The notes below the pieces were generated by a model. It ran no database searches. It had not been told where the DNA came from and saw nothing but the letters and a program-made list of their open reading frames with translations. Source: Butyrivibrio sp. VCB2006 (GTDB taxonomy: Bacteria > Bacillota > Clostridia > Lachnospirales > Lachnospiraceae). Taken from it: a stretch of 64,000 nucleotides of DNA. The translations under genes were made by a program, and so were the position numbers. This document shows positions 1-9,054 of this stretch, one piece after another (within the stretch, counting starts at the first letter, position 1; each line of letters starts with the position of its first letter). The stretch covers positions 62,001 through 126,000 of the forward strand of contig NZ_ATVX01000006.1 in the NCBI RefSeq assembly GCF_000420945.1, read 5' to 3'.

Positions 1-1238
1 CCAGTAAAAATGCGGTTAAAAAGGCTATTTATCTTGCTCTTAAAAAAGAGACCGGGCGCGACCTTCCTTGGGGAAATCTCACAGGAATAAGACCTACAAG
101 AATAGCAATGAATCTTATTGATGACGGTAAGAGTGATGAGGAAATCTATGCTTACATGAAGAATACTTATTTTGTAAGCGATGAAAAGATTGCTCTTAGC
201 ACTTCCATTGCCAGAAGAGAGAAGGAAATCCTTAAAGACATCGACTATGAGAATGGTTACAGTCTCTACATAGGTATTCCTTTCTGTCCCACAACCTGCC
301 TGTATTGCTCCTTTACTTCCTATCCTATAGGTGCTTATAGCAAGTTGGTTGATGACTATATTTCTTATCTTGAAAAAGAAATAGATTATGTAGCAGAAAA
401 CTTCAAGGATAAAACTCTGGATACTATTTATATCGGAGGCGGAACACCAACAACACTTGAGCCGCACCAGTTAGAAAGACTTATTGGCTATGTGCAGGAT
501 AAGCTTGATACTTCCAAGGTAAAAGAGTTTACGGTTGAATCCGGAAGACCTGATTCTATCACAAGAGATAAACTTAAGACCATGAAGAAGATGGGCGTTA
601 ACAGAATATCCGTTAACCCTCAGACTATGAGAGATGAGACCCTTAAGCTCATTGGTAGAAGACATACTGTGGCTCAGCTTATTGATTCCTTTAACATGGC
701 CAGGGAAGAGGGTTTTGATAATATCAATATGGATATTATTTTGGGACTTCCCGGAGAAACGGCTGAGGATGTAGCTTATACTATAGAAGAAATTAAAAAG
801 CTTGATCCGGACGATCTTACTGTTCATTCCCTTGCAATTAAGAGAGGCTCTAAGCTTGCAGAGGTTCTCCATGAAAAAGAACTTAGGGGAGAGCTTAAGG
901 TTCCGATTCTTGAATCTATTAACAATACAGAAGAGATGATGCACATCGCGGCGGATGGTGCTAAATGTCTTGGACTTGCGCCTTATTATCTTTACAGACA
1001 AAAAAATATTAGCGGAAACTTTGAAAATACAGGCTATGCCAGAAGCGGCAAAGCAGGAATATATAATATTTTAATAAATGAAGAAGTTCAGTCTATCGTG
1101 GCACTTGGCGCAGGTACCGTAACCAAGCGGGTTTACGGCAATGGAAGAATAGAAAGATGCGACAATGTGAAAGATATTAAGCTCTATATGGAAAATATTA
1201 CTGAAATGATAGACAGAAAAAAACAACTCTTCAAATAG
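1..1238 (+). CDS. hemZ: HemZ-type radical SAM coproporphyrinogen III oxidase-like protein, 5' truncated
   Basis: The reading frame is open to the left edge (codons in phase from base 3), so the N-terminus lies outside the window; the first ATG at 108 is internal. The segment LPWGNLTGIRPTRIAM just before that ATG is typical of HemZ. The radical SAM cluster motif is CPTTCLYC (CX3CX2C), followed by IYIGGGTPT and the downstream ESGRPDS region, as in the HemN/HemZ family. Family members are linked to oxygen-independent haem synthesis, but many HemN-like proteins are not true coproporphyrinogen oxidases, so the reaction is inferred. The hairpin at 1376-1405 follows the gene. Confidence 0.88.
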   Translation, partial: SKNAVKKAIYLALKKETGRDLPWGNLTGIRPTRIAMNLIDDGKSDEEIYAYMKNTYFVSDEKIALSTSIARREKEILKDIDYENGYSLYIGIPFCPTTCLYCSFTSYPIGAYSKLVDDYISYLEKEIDYVAENFKDKTLDTIYIGGGTPTTLEPHQLERLIGYVQDKLDTSKVKEFTVESGRPDSITRDKLKTMKKMGVNRISVNPQTMRDETLKLIGRRHTVAQLIDSFNMAREEGFDNINMDIILGLPGETAEDVAYTIEEIKKLDPDDLTVHSLAIKRGSKLAEVLHEKELRGELKVPILESINNTEEMMHIAADGAKCLGLAPYYLYRQKNISGNFENTGYARSGKAGIYNILINEEVQSIVALGAGTVTKRVYGNGRIERCDNVKDIKLYMENITEMIDRKKQLFK

Positions 1239-1375
1239 CCTATTTATGTAATATTTGAACAAAAATCAAGATTAAATATTCATGAATATGTACATGAAAT
1301 TGATAATTGTTTGATAATTGTTTTAAATTATATAAAAAAGATTAAATAATTGGAAACTCAATATAAAATAATCAG

Positions 1376-1410
1376 TACCCCACTTTGCCTAGTTAAAGTG
1401 GGGTATTATT
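1376..1410 (+). terminator. Stem-loop after hemZ
   Basis: A perfect 11-bp stem, TACCCCACTTT (1376-1386) with AAAGTGGGGTA (1395-1405), has an 8-base loop and is followed by TTATT. The U-tract is weak. The tail overlaps the -35 element of the next promoter. Confidence 0.6.
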
Positions 1411-1437
1411 GTAATGTCTTGTGCATTATGCTATACT
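1409..1437 (+). promoter_or_regulatory. Probable sigma-A promoter of the membrane protein-hypBA group
   Basis: TTGTAA (1409-1414), a 17-base spacer and TATACT (1432-1437) with an upstream TG (extended -10). Transcription would start near 1444. This rules out the ATG at 1414 as a start for the next gene and supports the ATG at 1501. Confidence 0.55.
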
Positions 1438-1500
1438 ATTGTCAAAATTATGACGATATTGCTCAAAAACTATAATACGCAATATCACAAGGAGGTTTAT

Positions 1501-2622
1501 ATGCTGTTCCAACTTTATGGCAATACTGCTGCAATGCAGTTAATCGGCTGGGTGTTGGTATTCTGTGGTCTTATTCTTATGAATGAGATCGGTCGTAGGA
1601 CCAAAGCAGGTGGAATGATCGTATTTGTTATTATTCCATGTATTCTTACTGTTTATTTCATTTTGGCACATCTTGGAATGTTCGGTGGTTCTGAGAACCC
1701 TACTGTGGCATTCATGGATGGATGGTTCCATTATTTCAAGCTTTATGCTGCTGATATCGGCTGCGTAGGCTTCATGATGATCAAGTACAAATGGGGTATT
1801 GGCAAAGAGAAATGGTTTGCTTGGTTCCCATGGTTCATCGTTGCTGCTAACATCATGATCGCTAACGTATCTGATATGGAGTCAGCTCTTGCAGCTGCTT
1901 CAATCACAGGCGACCTTTCAGGTGCTTGGTGGGCTTCAAACGAAGGTGTATTTATCTATGGTGGATGGTGGAACGTTGTTAACGCTCTTGCCGGAATGAT
2001 CAATATCTTCTGTATGACAGGTGTTGTACACCTTTATACATCCAAGGATAAGAACCATGCAGATATGCTTTGGCCTGATATGACAGTATGGTTCATCGTT
2101 GCTTATGATGTTTGGAACTTTGAGTATACATACCTTAACCTTCCTACACATTCATGGTACTGTGGTGTTGCACTTCTTCTTGCTCCTACATTTGCTAACG
2201 CATTCTGGAACAAGGGTGCTTGGATTCAGAACCGTGCTAACACACTTGCTATCTGGTGTATGTGGGCTCAGGTTGTTCCTGCATTCCAGCTTTCAAGCAG
2301 ATTCCAGGCAGCTCTTCCTTCAGTTTACGGCGGAGCTACAGAGAATGGTATCAAGACTATGGATCTTTATGAGAAAGCAATTGCTCTTTACCTGACAGGT
2401 AATGGTAAGACAGCTGAGGCTGGCCAGATCATCGAGAGCATGGGCATCACAGCTAACCCTACAGCTCAGGGTGTTGTAGCTATTCTTTCAATTGCAGTTA
2501 ACGTGATCTGCATTGCTGAGATCATCAAGAGATCAGTTAAGATGGGCAAGAATCCATACGCTAACGAAGTATTTACGGATACTAAGGATTTCCAGCTTGC
2601 TATGGAGCGTGCTGAGGCGTAA
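1501..2622 (+). CDS. Multi-pass membrane protein of unknown function (DUF5692-like)
   Basis: 373 residues. The start is set at ATG 1501 because AAGGAGG lies 5-11 bases upstream; an ATG at 1414 in the same frame lies inside the promoter. The protein is almost entirely hydrophobic helices, with many Trp, Phe and Met residues and several short loops, for example an early segment around WVLVFCGLILMNE and a late one near VAILSIAVNVICIAEI. No catalytic motif is visible. I recall similar Lachnospiraceae proteins named DUF5692, but cannot confirm this here. It is first in a tight series with hypB (43-base gap), which hints at a link to nickel or hydrogenase physiology; that is inference only. Confidence 0.7.
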   Translation: MLFQLYGNTAAMQLIGWVLVFCGLILMNEIGRRTKAGGMIVFVIIPCILTVYFILAHLGMFGGSENPTVAFMDGWFHYFKLYAADIGCVGFMMIKYKWGIGKEKWFAWFPWFIVAANIMIANVSDMESALAAASITGDLSGAWWASNEGVFIYGGWWNVVNALAGMINIFCMTGVVHLYTSKDKNHADMLWPDMTVWFIVAYDVWNFEYTYLNLPTHSWYCGVALLLAPTFANAFWNKGAWIQNRANTLAIWCMWAQVVPAFQLSSRFQAALPSVYGGATENGIKTMDLYEKAIALYLTGNGKTAEAGQIIESMGITANPTAQGVVAILSIAVNVICIAEIIKRSVKMGKNPYANEVFTDTKDFQLAMERAEA

Positions 2623-2665
2623 TATAAGTAATGTTTACGCTTAACACGAAGGAGATATTTATTTA

Positions 2666-3334
2666 ATGGATAATGTTAGAGTCATCGAAGTAAAAAGAAG
2701 TATTTTTGAGAGTAATGACAAGGATGCAGATAAGCTCAGATCTGAGCTTAAAGAGTCCAAGACTTTTCTTCTGAATCTTATGTCTTCACCGGGATCAGGT
2801 AAGACAACAACACTTACTCGTACTATTGAACGTCTTAAGGACAAATACAGGATTGGCGTTATGGAAGCTGATATTGATTCAGACGTTGATGCCAAGACTA
2901 TTGCAGCAACCGGAGTTAAGTCTATTCAGCTTCACACTGGTGGTATGTGCCATCTTGATGCAGATATGACACGTCAGGGAATTAAAGAGCTTGATGTTTC
3001 CGATGTTGATTTTGCAATTCTTGAGAACGTTGGTAATCTTGTTTGCCCTGCTGAATTTGATACAGGAAGCACCAAGAATGCGATGATTCTTTCTGTTCCT
3101 GAGGGACATGATAAGCCCCTTAAGTACCCACTTATGTTTTCTATTTGTGATGTGGTACTGATCAACAAGATAGATGTTGCTCCATACTTTGATTTTGATC
3201 TTGAAAAGTGTAAGGAATATATCCTTATGCGCAATCCAAATGCCAAGATTATTCCTATTTGCGCCAAGACTGGCGAGGGAATTGAGGCTTGGACTGATTG
3301 GCTTTCTGAACAAATTGAAGAAGCAATCAAGTAA
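2666..3334 (+). CDS. hypB: Hydrogenase nickel incorporation GTPase HypB
   Basis: 222 residues, preceded by AAGGAG. HypB is a SIMIBI-class GTPase that delivers nickel, with HypA, to the large subunit of [NiFe] hydrogenases. Visible features are the P-loop SSPGSGKTTTL (K46), a metal site between the switch regions formed by C95, H96 (GMCHLD) and C127 (LVCPAE), and the guanine-specificity motif NKID. It lacks both the N-terminal CXXCGC nickel site and the His-rich stretch of some HypB proteins, so it is a compact form. Its probable client is the Ech hydrogenase at 57-62 kb, as no other hydrogenase is in the window. Confidence 0.96.
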   Translation: MDNVRVIEVKRSIFESNDKDADKLRSELKESKTFLLNLMSSPGSGKTTTLTRTIERLKDKYRIGVMEADIDSDVDAKTIAATGVKSIQLHTGGMCHLDADMTRQGIKELDVSDVDFAILENVGNLVCPAEFDTGSTKNAMILSVPEGHDKPLKYPLMFSICDVVLINKIDVAPYFDFDLEKCKEYILMRNPNAKIIPICAKTGEGIEAWTDWLSEQIEEAIK

Positions 3335-3353
3335 TTGGCAATGAGACTTTGAG

Positions 3354-3415
3354 AAATGCCAGGCGATATGGGGGGAGGAATACATATACCCTAGGAGTAT
3401 CGTCTGGCATTTTTT
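3354..3415 (+). terminator. Long stem-loop between hypB and hypA
   Basis: AAATGCCAGGCGATA (3354-3368) pairs with TATCGTCTGGCATTT (3398-3412): 15 bp with one G-U pair, a 29-base loop and a run of T to 3415. It looks like an intrinsic terminator inside the hypB-hypA interval. The loop carries GGGGGGAGGA, a sequence resembling a ribosome site. Confidence 0.65.
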
Positions 3416-3450
3416 AAGTTTATTGGGGAAGATTTATAGGTAATTAACGT

Positions 3451-3795
3451 ATGCATGAACTTGGAGTTGTTTTTCACATAATAGATGATCTTACGGAAGT
3501 TGGAAAAGAGAATGAACTTACTAAGATCCATTCTGTAACCCTCCAGCTTGGAGAAGTTTCCGGCGTTGTTCCATCTCTTTTGACAGATGCATGGAAATGG
3601 GCGGCAGCCAAAAATGAGCTTATGAATGGCGCAGAGCTTATTATTGAGACTCTTCCGGCAGTAACTTACTGTGAGAATTGCAAAAGCGAATATGAAACTG
3701 TAAAACATGGCAAGATTTGCCCTAATTGTGGTAGTGAACATACATACCTGTTAAAGGGTAATGAGTTTTTAATAAAAGAGATATCGGCAACTTAA
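3451..3795 (+). CDS. hypA: Hydrogenase maturation nickel chaperone HypA
   Basis: 114 residues, the usual HypA length. The invariant N-terminal MHE supplies the nickel-binding His2. The zinc site is formed by C74/C77 (CENC) and C90/C93 (CPNC), 13 residues apart. HypA hands nickel to the hydrogenase large subunit together with HypB. The ribosome site is weak (ATAGG about 10 bases upstream) and the gene follows a terminator-like hairpin, so its expression may be lower than that of hypB or may depend on read-through. Confidence 0.95.
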   Translation: MHELGVVFHIIDDLTEVGKENELTKIHSVTLQLGEVSGVVPSLLTDAWKWAAAKNELMNGAELIIETLPAVTYCENCKSEYETVKHGKICPNCGSEHTYLLKGNEFLIKEISAT

Positions 3796-3824
3796 CGTTT
3801 TTTTAAGAAAGAAGTGGTAGAGAG

Positions 3825-6689
3825 ATGGATATGAACAATTTTGATATGAACGATTTGAATACCCCTTATTCCCTGGATCCAAATCGTAACAAGCAGGATC
3901 CCAGAGCTGGCATAATCCCTGATTCTGTGGATATGAATGCACCTTTCCGTGAGCCTCTTGCTAGATTTTCCAAGGCCGTTACGGATAGAAAGAACATTAA
4001 GCTTGGTATTGAGAAGATCACAAAAGAAAGTCCCGAGTACTGGGGCCTTTACAACCTGATCACAGACGAGCAGTGTGAGATTGCTCTTAAGCTTGAGAAG
4101 CGTAAACCTAAGACTTTTGAGCAGATTGCAGCTCTTTGTCCTGAATATACCAAGGAACAGCTCCAGAAGCACCTCGATGAAATGTCATACAACGGTGTTA
4201 TCGAGTGGAACTATGAGAATGACAAGCATGAGAAACAGTATGTTCTTCCTATGTATGTCCCAGGTTCTGCTGAGTTCGGTAACATGAACCATAAGGTTTT
4301 GGAAGCACATCCAGAAGCAGGCGCTTTCTTTGAGAGAATGAGCCGTATTCCTCTCGAGGGACTTACACATATGGTTCCTATGGGCGGAGCAGGTGTAGGT
4401 ATGCATGTTATCCCTGTTGAAAAGGCTATTGATATGCATGGCGAAGCAATTAACCTTGAGAAGATTTCATACTGGCTTGATTATTATGAAGGTAAGTATG
4501 CAGCTTCTCCATGTTCATGTAGAAGATCACGTAAGACCTTCGAACAGGGCTGTGCTGATGATCCTGAGGGATGGTGTATCGCTGTCGGTGATATGGCTGA
4601 TTATGTTGTTGAAACTCAGAAGGATGGCCGTTATATCACTAAGGAAGAAGCTCTTGAAATCTTTAAGCAGGCTGAGGATAACGGATTTGTTCATCAGATC
4701 ACAAATATCGACGGCGATAAGAAGATTTTCGCTATCTGTAACTGTAACGTTAATGTTTGTTATGCGCTTCGTACTTCACAGCTCTTTAATACACCTAATA
4801 TGTCACGTTCAGCATATGTTGCTCACGTTGACAAGGATAACTGTGTTGCCTGCGGACGTTGCGTAGAGGTTTGTCCTGCCGGTGCTGCAACTCTTGGACA
4901 GAAGCTTTGCAAGAAGGATGGAAGTGAAGTTCTTTATCCTAAGATGCCACTTCCAACTGAGAAGAAGTGGTCTCCTGAGATGTGGACTGAGGACTACCGT
5001 GATATTAACCGTATTAATACTCACAAGACAGGTACAGCTCCTTGTAAGACAGCTTGTCCTGCTCATATTCCTGTTCAGGGATACCTTAAGATGGCTGCAC
5101 AGGGCAGATATACAGAGGCTCTTGCACTTATCAAGAAGTACAATCCACTTCCAGCTGTCTGCGGACATGTATGTAACAGACGTTGTGAGGATGCTTGTAC
5201 AAGAGGCACAATTGACAAAGCTCTTGCTATCGATGAAGTTAAGAAATTTGTAGCTATGAGAGACCTTCAGTCTGAGACTCGTTACATTCCTGAGAAGGTT
5301 ATTCCTAAGATTGGTGGCGGTTTTGATGAGAAGGTAGCTATCATTGGTGCAGGCCCTGCAGGTATTTCCTGTGCTTACTATCTTGCACTTAAGGGCTACA
5401 AGCCAACTCTTTTCGAGAAGAATAAGAAGCCGGGCGGAATGGTTACCTACGGTATTCCTTCTTTCGTAATGGAAAAAGATGTAGTTGAGGCTGAGGTGGA
5501 CGTCCTTAGAGAACTTGGAGTTGATATCCGTCTCGGCGTTGAGGTTGGTAAGGATATTACTCTTAAGCAGCTTCGAGAAGAAGGCTACAAGGCATTTTAT
5601 ATTGCTATCGGCTGCCAGGGCGGACGTGGCGTAAATGTTCCCGGAGAGGACGCTCAGGGCGTACTTAAGGGCGTTGACATTCTTCATGATGTTATTGATG
5701 ATGAGAACTATAAGCTTTCCGGCGATACAGTAGTTATCGGTGGTGGTAACGTTGCTATTGACGTTAGCCGTACAGCTCTTAGATGCGGTTCACCTAAGAT
5801 CACACAGGTTTCTCTTGAAACTCGTGACATTATGCCAGCTCTTCCTGAGGAAATCGAGATTGCTGAGTCTGAAGGAATTGAGTTTAAGGGCGGATGGGGA
5901 CCTAAGGAAATCCTCACTGAAAACGGTAAGGTTAAGGGTATCGTATTCAAGAAGTGTACTCAGGTTAAGAATGCAGAAGGCAGATTTGATCCTAAGTACG
6001 ATGAGAATGAGACCATTGAAATTGCTTGTTCTAACGTTATTCTTTCAGTTGGACAGGCAACTGTATGGGGCGACCTTCTTAAGGGCGAAAACGTAGAGTT
6101 CAGAGGACCTGCTCCTGTAGCTGATAAGGTTACATTCCAGACTACAGTACCTGATATCTTCGTTGGTGGAGATATGTTCTACGGTCCTAGATTTGCTATC
6201 GATGCTATTGCATGTGGTAGAGAAGGTGCAGAATCTATTCATAGATTTGTACAGCCTCATTCATCACTTACAATCGGACGTGATCCTAACTTCTTCATCG
6301 AGCTTAATAAGGATGATATTTCAGTTAATGATTACGATCATGTTGGACGTCAGGTTGCTGGTGTTAAGGAGACCAATGGACAGCTTACATTCCGTGATAC
6401 CAAGCTGGTATTTACAGAAGAGCAGGTTAAGAAGGAAACATCACGTTGCCTTTCATGCGGAGCTTCAATTGTTGATCCTAATAAGTGCGTAGGTTGCGGA
6501 CTTTGCACAACACGTTGTGAATTTGATGCTATTAAGCTTACAAGGGATAATCCAGATGCTTCTACAATGAGAAAAGCAGAAGATAAGCTTAAATATATCC
6601 TTCCAAATGGCGCTAAGCAGGCTCTTGCAAGACCATTTGTAAAGAAAACACCTAAGGAAACAGCATGGCTTCCTAAGGATGAGAAATAA
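3825..6689 (+). CDS. Large iron-sulfur FAD/NAD(P) oxidoreductase (GltD/NfnB-type)
   Basis: 954 residues. From N to C: a region (about 60-150) that may be a winged helix; a Cys-rich segment with C230, C232, C243, C251 and C305, C307, C312; a ferredoxin motif C340-C343-C346-C350; the GltD/DHPD-type Fe-S domain with CKTAC (407, 411) and CGHVCNRRCEDAC (446, 450, 454, 458); an FAD Rossmann fold with GAGPAG near 508; an NAD(P) fold with GGGNVA near 640; and a C-terminal cluster CLSC ... CVGCGLCTTRC (about 876-905). The GltD fold passes electrons between NADPH, FAD and Fe-S clusters. No GltA or NfnA partner is present, so the acceptor is unknown. Its place after hypBA suggests an electron-transfer role tied to hydrogen metabolism, by inference. 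The gene ends at a strong terminator. Confidence 0.85.
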   Translation: MDMNNFDMNDLNTPYSLDPNRNKQDPRAGIIPDSVDMNAPFREPLARFSKAVTDRKNIKLGIEKITKESPEYWGLYNLITDEQCEIALKLEKRKPKTFEQIAALCPEYTKEQLQKHLDEMSYNGVIEWNYENDKHEKQYVLPMYVPGSAEFGNMNHKVLEAHPEAGAFFERMSRIPLEGLTHMVPMGGAGVGMHVIPVEKAIDMHGEAINLEKISYWLDYYEGKYAASPCSCRRSRKTFEQGCADDPEGWCIAVGDMADYVVETQKDGRYITKEEALEIFKQAEDNGFVHQITNIDGDKKIFAICNCNVNVCYALRTSQLFNTPNMSRSAYVAHVDKDNCVACGRCVEVCPAGAATLGQKLCKKDGSEVLYPKMPLPTEKKWSPEMWTEDYRDINRINTHKTGTAPCKTACPAHIPVQGYLKMAAQGRYTEALALIKKYNPLPAVCGHVCNRRCEDACTRGTIDKALAIDEVKKFVAMRDLQSETRYIPEKVIPKIGGGFDEKVAIIGAGPAGISCAYYLALKGYKPTLFEKNKKPGGMVTYGIPSFVMEKDVVEAEVDVLRELGVDIRLGVEVGKDITLKQLREEGYKAFYIAIGCQGGRGVNVPGEDAQGVLKGVDILHDVIDDENYKLSGDTVVIGGGNVAIDVSRTALRCGSPKITQVSLETRDIMPALPEEIEIAESEGIEFKGGWGPKEILTENGKVKGIVFKKCTQVKNAEGRFDPKYDENETIEIACSNVILSVGQATVWGDLLKGENVEFRGPAPVADKVTFQTTVPDIFVGGDMFYGPRFAIDAIACGREGAESIHRFVQPHSSLTIGRDPNFFIELNKDDISVNDYDHVGRQVAGVKETNGQLTFRDTKLVFTEEQVKKETSRCLSCGASIVDPNKCVGCGLCTTRCEFDAIKLTRDNPDASTMRKAEDKLKYILPNGAKQALARPFVKKTPKETAWLPKDEK

Positions 6690-6712
6690 TAATAATTTAT
6701 AAAATTATAATT

Positions 6713-6754
6713 AAGATTAAGTCAAGTGCATAAATGTGTACTTGACTTAATCTT
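6713..6754 (+). terminator. Terminator after the Fe-S flavoprotein
   Basis: Perfect 15-bp stem, AAGATTAAGTCAAGT (6713-6727) with ACTTGACTTAATCTT (6740-6754), and a 12-base loop. It closes the hypBA group; the T-rich flank is short. Confidence 0.7.
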
Positions 6755-6830
6755 TAAAAATGTATATTAATAAGAAAGTGTAATTTTGAAATTTAATATC
6801 ATTGATTATGAAGGGGCATTTTTAGGCACA

Positions 6831-8933
6831 ATGGCAACTAAAACAACTAATAACAAGAAAAATTCACTCCTGATTGTTGAGTCACCTACTAAGGTTAAGG
6901 CAATCAAGAAGTTTTTAGGAACTGGCTATGACGTAGCTGCCAGTAACGGTCACGTAAGAGATCTTCCCAAGTCACAGATGGGTGTAGATGTGGATCATGA
7001 CTTTGAACCTAAATATATAACAATCAGAGGCAAAGGAGATGTGCTTGCCGATCTTCGCAAGAAGGTTAAGAAGGCCGATCACGTGTACCTTGCAACTGAC
7101 CCTGACCGCGAGGGTGAAGCTATTTCATGGCACCTTATCGCGGCTCTTAAACTTGATCAGGCTGATGCCAAGATTCAGCGTGTAACCTTTAACGAAATCA
7201 CCAAGAATGCAGTTAAAGAGGCTATGAAGCATCCAAGAGACATTGATATGAACCTTGTAGATGCTCAGCAGGCTCGCCGTGTTCTTGACAGAATGGTTGG
7301 ATATAGTATTTCACCACTTCTCTGGTCCAAGATCAAAAGAGGCCTTAGCGCCGGAAGAGTACAGTCTGTAGCTCTTAGAATCATTGCAGACAGAGAAGAA
7401 GAAATAGAGTCATTTATTCCAAGTGAGTACTGGACACTGGATGTAAATCTTTCAGCTGAAGGCGAGAAGAAACCTCTTGTTGCTCACTACTATGGAACAG
7501 GCAATGACAAAAAAGAAATCAAATCCAAGGATGAACTTGATAAGATTTGTGCATCTTTAAAGGGTACGAAGTATGTTGTAAGTGATGTTAAGAAGGGTGA
7601 GAGAACCAAAAAAGCTCCGCTTCCTTTTACCACATCAACTCTTCAGCAGGAAGCTTCAAAGGCTCTTAACTTCTCAACTCAGAAGACAATGCGTGTTGCT
7701 CAGCAGCTCTATGAAGGAATTGAGCTTGGTAAACAGGGTACAGTTGGTCTTATTACTTACCTTCGTACTGATTCAACCCGTGTTTCCGATGAAGCTGTAG
7801 CATCAGCTAATGATTACATCAAGAATAATTTTGGTGAGAAGTATTTGTCAGAAGGTGCTACTGCCAAGAAAGCTGATGCCAAGATCCAGGATGCTCACGA
7901 AGCAATCAGACCTACTTACATCGAGAATACGCCTGTAGTTGTTAAGGAATATCTTTCAAGAGATCAGTTCAGACTGTATCAGCTTATCTGGAGAAGATTC
8001 ATGGCAAGTCGAATGGCTCCTGCCAAGTACGAGACAACTTCCGTTAAGATTGATGCCGGTGAACATAGATTTACAGTTGCAGCAAGCAAGACTGTATTTG
8101 ATGGTTTTCTTAATGTATACACAGATGAAGAGGATCAGATTGAGAAGAATGTTCTCATGAAGAACCTTGATACTAATACAAAGCTTAAGTTCGACAGCTT
8201 TGATAGTGCGCAGCACTTTACACAGCCTGCTCCACATTATACTGAAGCTTCCCTTGTTCATGATCTTGAGGCACTTGGCATAGGCAGACCTAGTACATAT
8301 GCTCCTACTATTTCTACAATCCTTGCAAGACACTATATTACCAAGGAGAATAAAGCAATCTTCATCACAGAGCTTGGTCAGGCCGTTAATAAGATGATGA
8401 ATGATGCTTTCCCTCAGATTGTTGATGTTAACTTCACGTCTAACATGGAGGCACTTCTTGACGGTATTGCCGATGGTGATGTTAAGTGGAAGACTGTAGT
8501 TGAGAATTTCTATCCTGATCTTAATGAAGCAGTTGTTGCTGCAGAAAAAGAAATGGAGAAAATCCAGGTTCAGGATGAAGTTACCGATGAGATCTGCCCT
8601 AATTGCGGAAGAAACATGGTTATCAAATATGGTCCTCATGGCAAGTTCCTTGCTTGCCCAGGCTTCCCTGAGTGTAAGAACACAATGCCTTACTTTGAGA
8701 AGATTGGTGTAGAGTGTCCTAAGTGTGGTAAGGATCTTGTCCTTAAGAGAACAAGAAAGGGTAGAATTTACTACGGCTGTATTGATGCACCTGAGTGCGA
8801 CTTCATGTCATGGGCAAGACCTGTTAAAGAGAAATGTCCTAAGTGTGGCAAATTCATGGTTGCGAAGAGCAATAAGCTTGCTTGCAGTGATCAGGAGTGC
8901 GGCTACGTAATGGATAAGCCCAAGGATGAATAA
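6831..8933 (+). CDS. topA: DNA topoisomerase I
   Basis: 700 residues from ATG 6831. An upstream in-frame TTG at 6786 would add 15 residues not expected at this N-terminus, whereas ATG 6831 puts the Toprim motif LLIVESPTK at residue 13. TopA relaxes negative supercoils through a single-strand break. Visible features are the acidic Toprim motif TDPDREGE, the catalytic tyrosine Y310 in GLITYLRTDS, and three C-terminal zinc ribbons beginning CPNCGR, CPKCGK and CPKCGK. It lies just upstream of codY, as in Bacillus, though the intervening trmFO, xerC and clpQY genes of Bacillus are absent. Confidence 0.97.
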   Translation: MATKTTNNKKNSLLIVESPTKVKAIKKFLGTGYDVAASNGHVRDLPKSQMGVDVDHDFEPKYITIRGKGDVLADLRKKVKKADHVYLATDPDREGEAISWHLIAALKLDQADAKIQRVTFNEITKNAVKEAMKHPRDIDMNLVDAQQARRVLDRMVGYSISPLLWSKIKRGLSAGRVQSVALRIIADREEEIESFIPSEYWTLDVNLSAEGEKKPLVAHYYGTGNDKKEIKSKDELDKICASLKGTKYVVSDVKKGERTKKAPLPFTTSTLQQEASKALNFSTQKTMRVAQQLYEGIELGKQGTVGLITYLRTDSTRVSDEAVASANDYIKNNFGEKYLSEGATAKKADAKIQDAHEAIRPTYIENTPVVVKEYLSRDQFRLYQLIWRRFMASRMAPAKYETTSVKIDAGEHRFTVAASKTVFDGFLNVYTDEEDQIEKNVLMKNLDTNTKLKFDSFDSAQHFTQPAPHYTEASLVHDLEALGIGRPSTYAPTISTILARHYITKENKAIFITELGQAVNKMMNDAFPQIVDVNFTSNMEALLDGIADGDVKWKTVVENFYPDLNEAVVAAEKEMEKIQVQDEVTDEICPNCGRNMVIKYGPHGKFLACPGFPECKNTMPYFEKIGVECPKCGKDLVLKRTRKGRIYYGCIDAPECDFMSWARPVKEKCPKCGKFMVAKSNKLACSDQECGYVMDKPKDE

Positions 8934-8985
8934 GAAATTTTGAGCCAAGACTCGGAAAAATCTAAATGAAATAAAAATAAACATG

Positions 8986-9000
8986 AGTTTTCTGAAAAAT
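8986..9000. promoter_or_regulatory. CodY-box-like site upstream of codY
   Basis: AGTTTTCTGAAAAAT matches the known CodY box AATTTTCWGAAAATT at 13 of 15 positions. It lies about 36 bases upstream of the -35 element assigned to codY. That suggests autoregulation, but the distance is larger than for a simple repressor site. Confidence 0.45.
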
Positions 9001-9020
9001 TAAGCTTATTTTAATAATTG

Positions 9021-9054
9021 TAGGCGCTTTAAGGTTTGAAGCGCCTATTTTTTT
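9021..9054 (+). terminator. Terminator of topA
   Basis: TAGGCGCTT (9021-9029) pairs with AAGCGCCTA (9039-9047), with a 9-base loop followed by seven T. This is a classic intrinsic terminator. Confidence 0.88.

Noticed and set aside
1414-1500. Upstream start for the DUF5692-like membrane protein
   Set aside because: These bases hold the promoter -10 and spacer; AAGGAGG supports ATG 1501.
4809-5687. Long minus-strand frame of 292 codons
   Set aside because: It lies wholly inside the Fe-S flavoprotein gene, has no ribosome site and reads as low-quality protein; it is a shadow of the real gene.
7956-8639. Minus-strand frame of 227 codons in topA
   Set aside because: Complete overlap with the conserved topA core and Cys/Ile-rich shadow composition.
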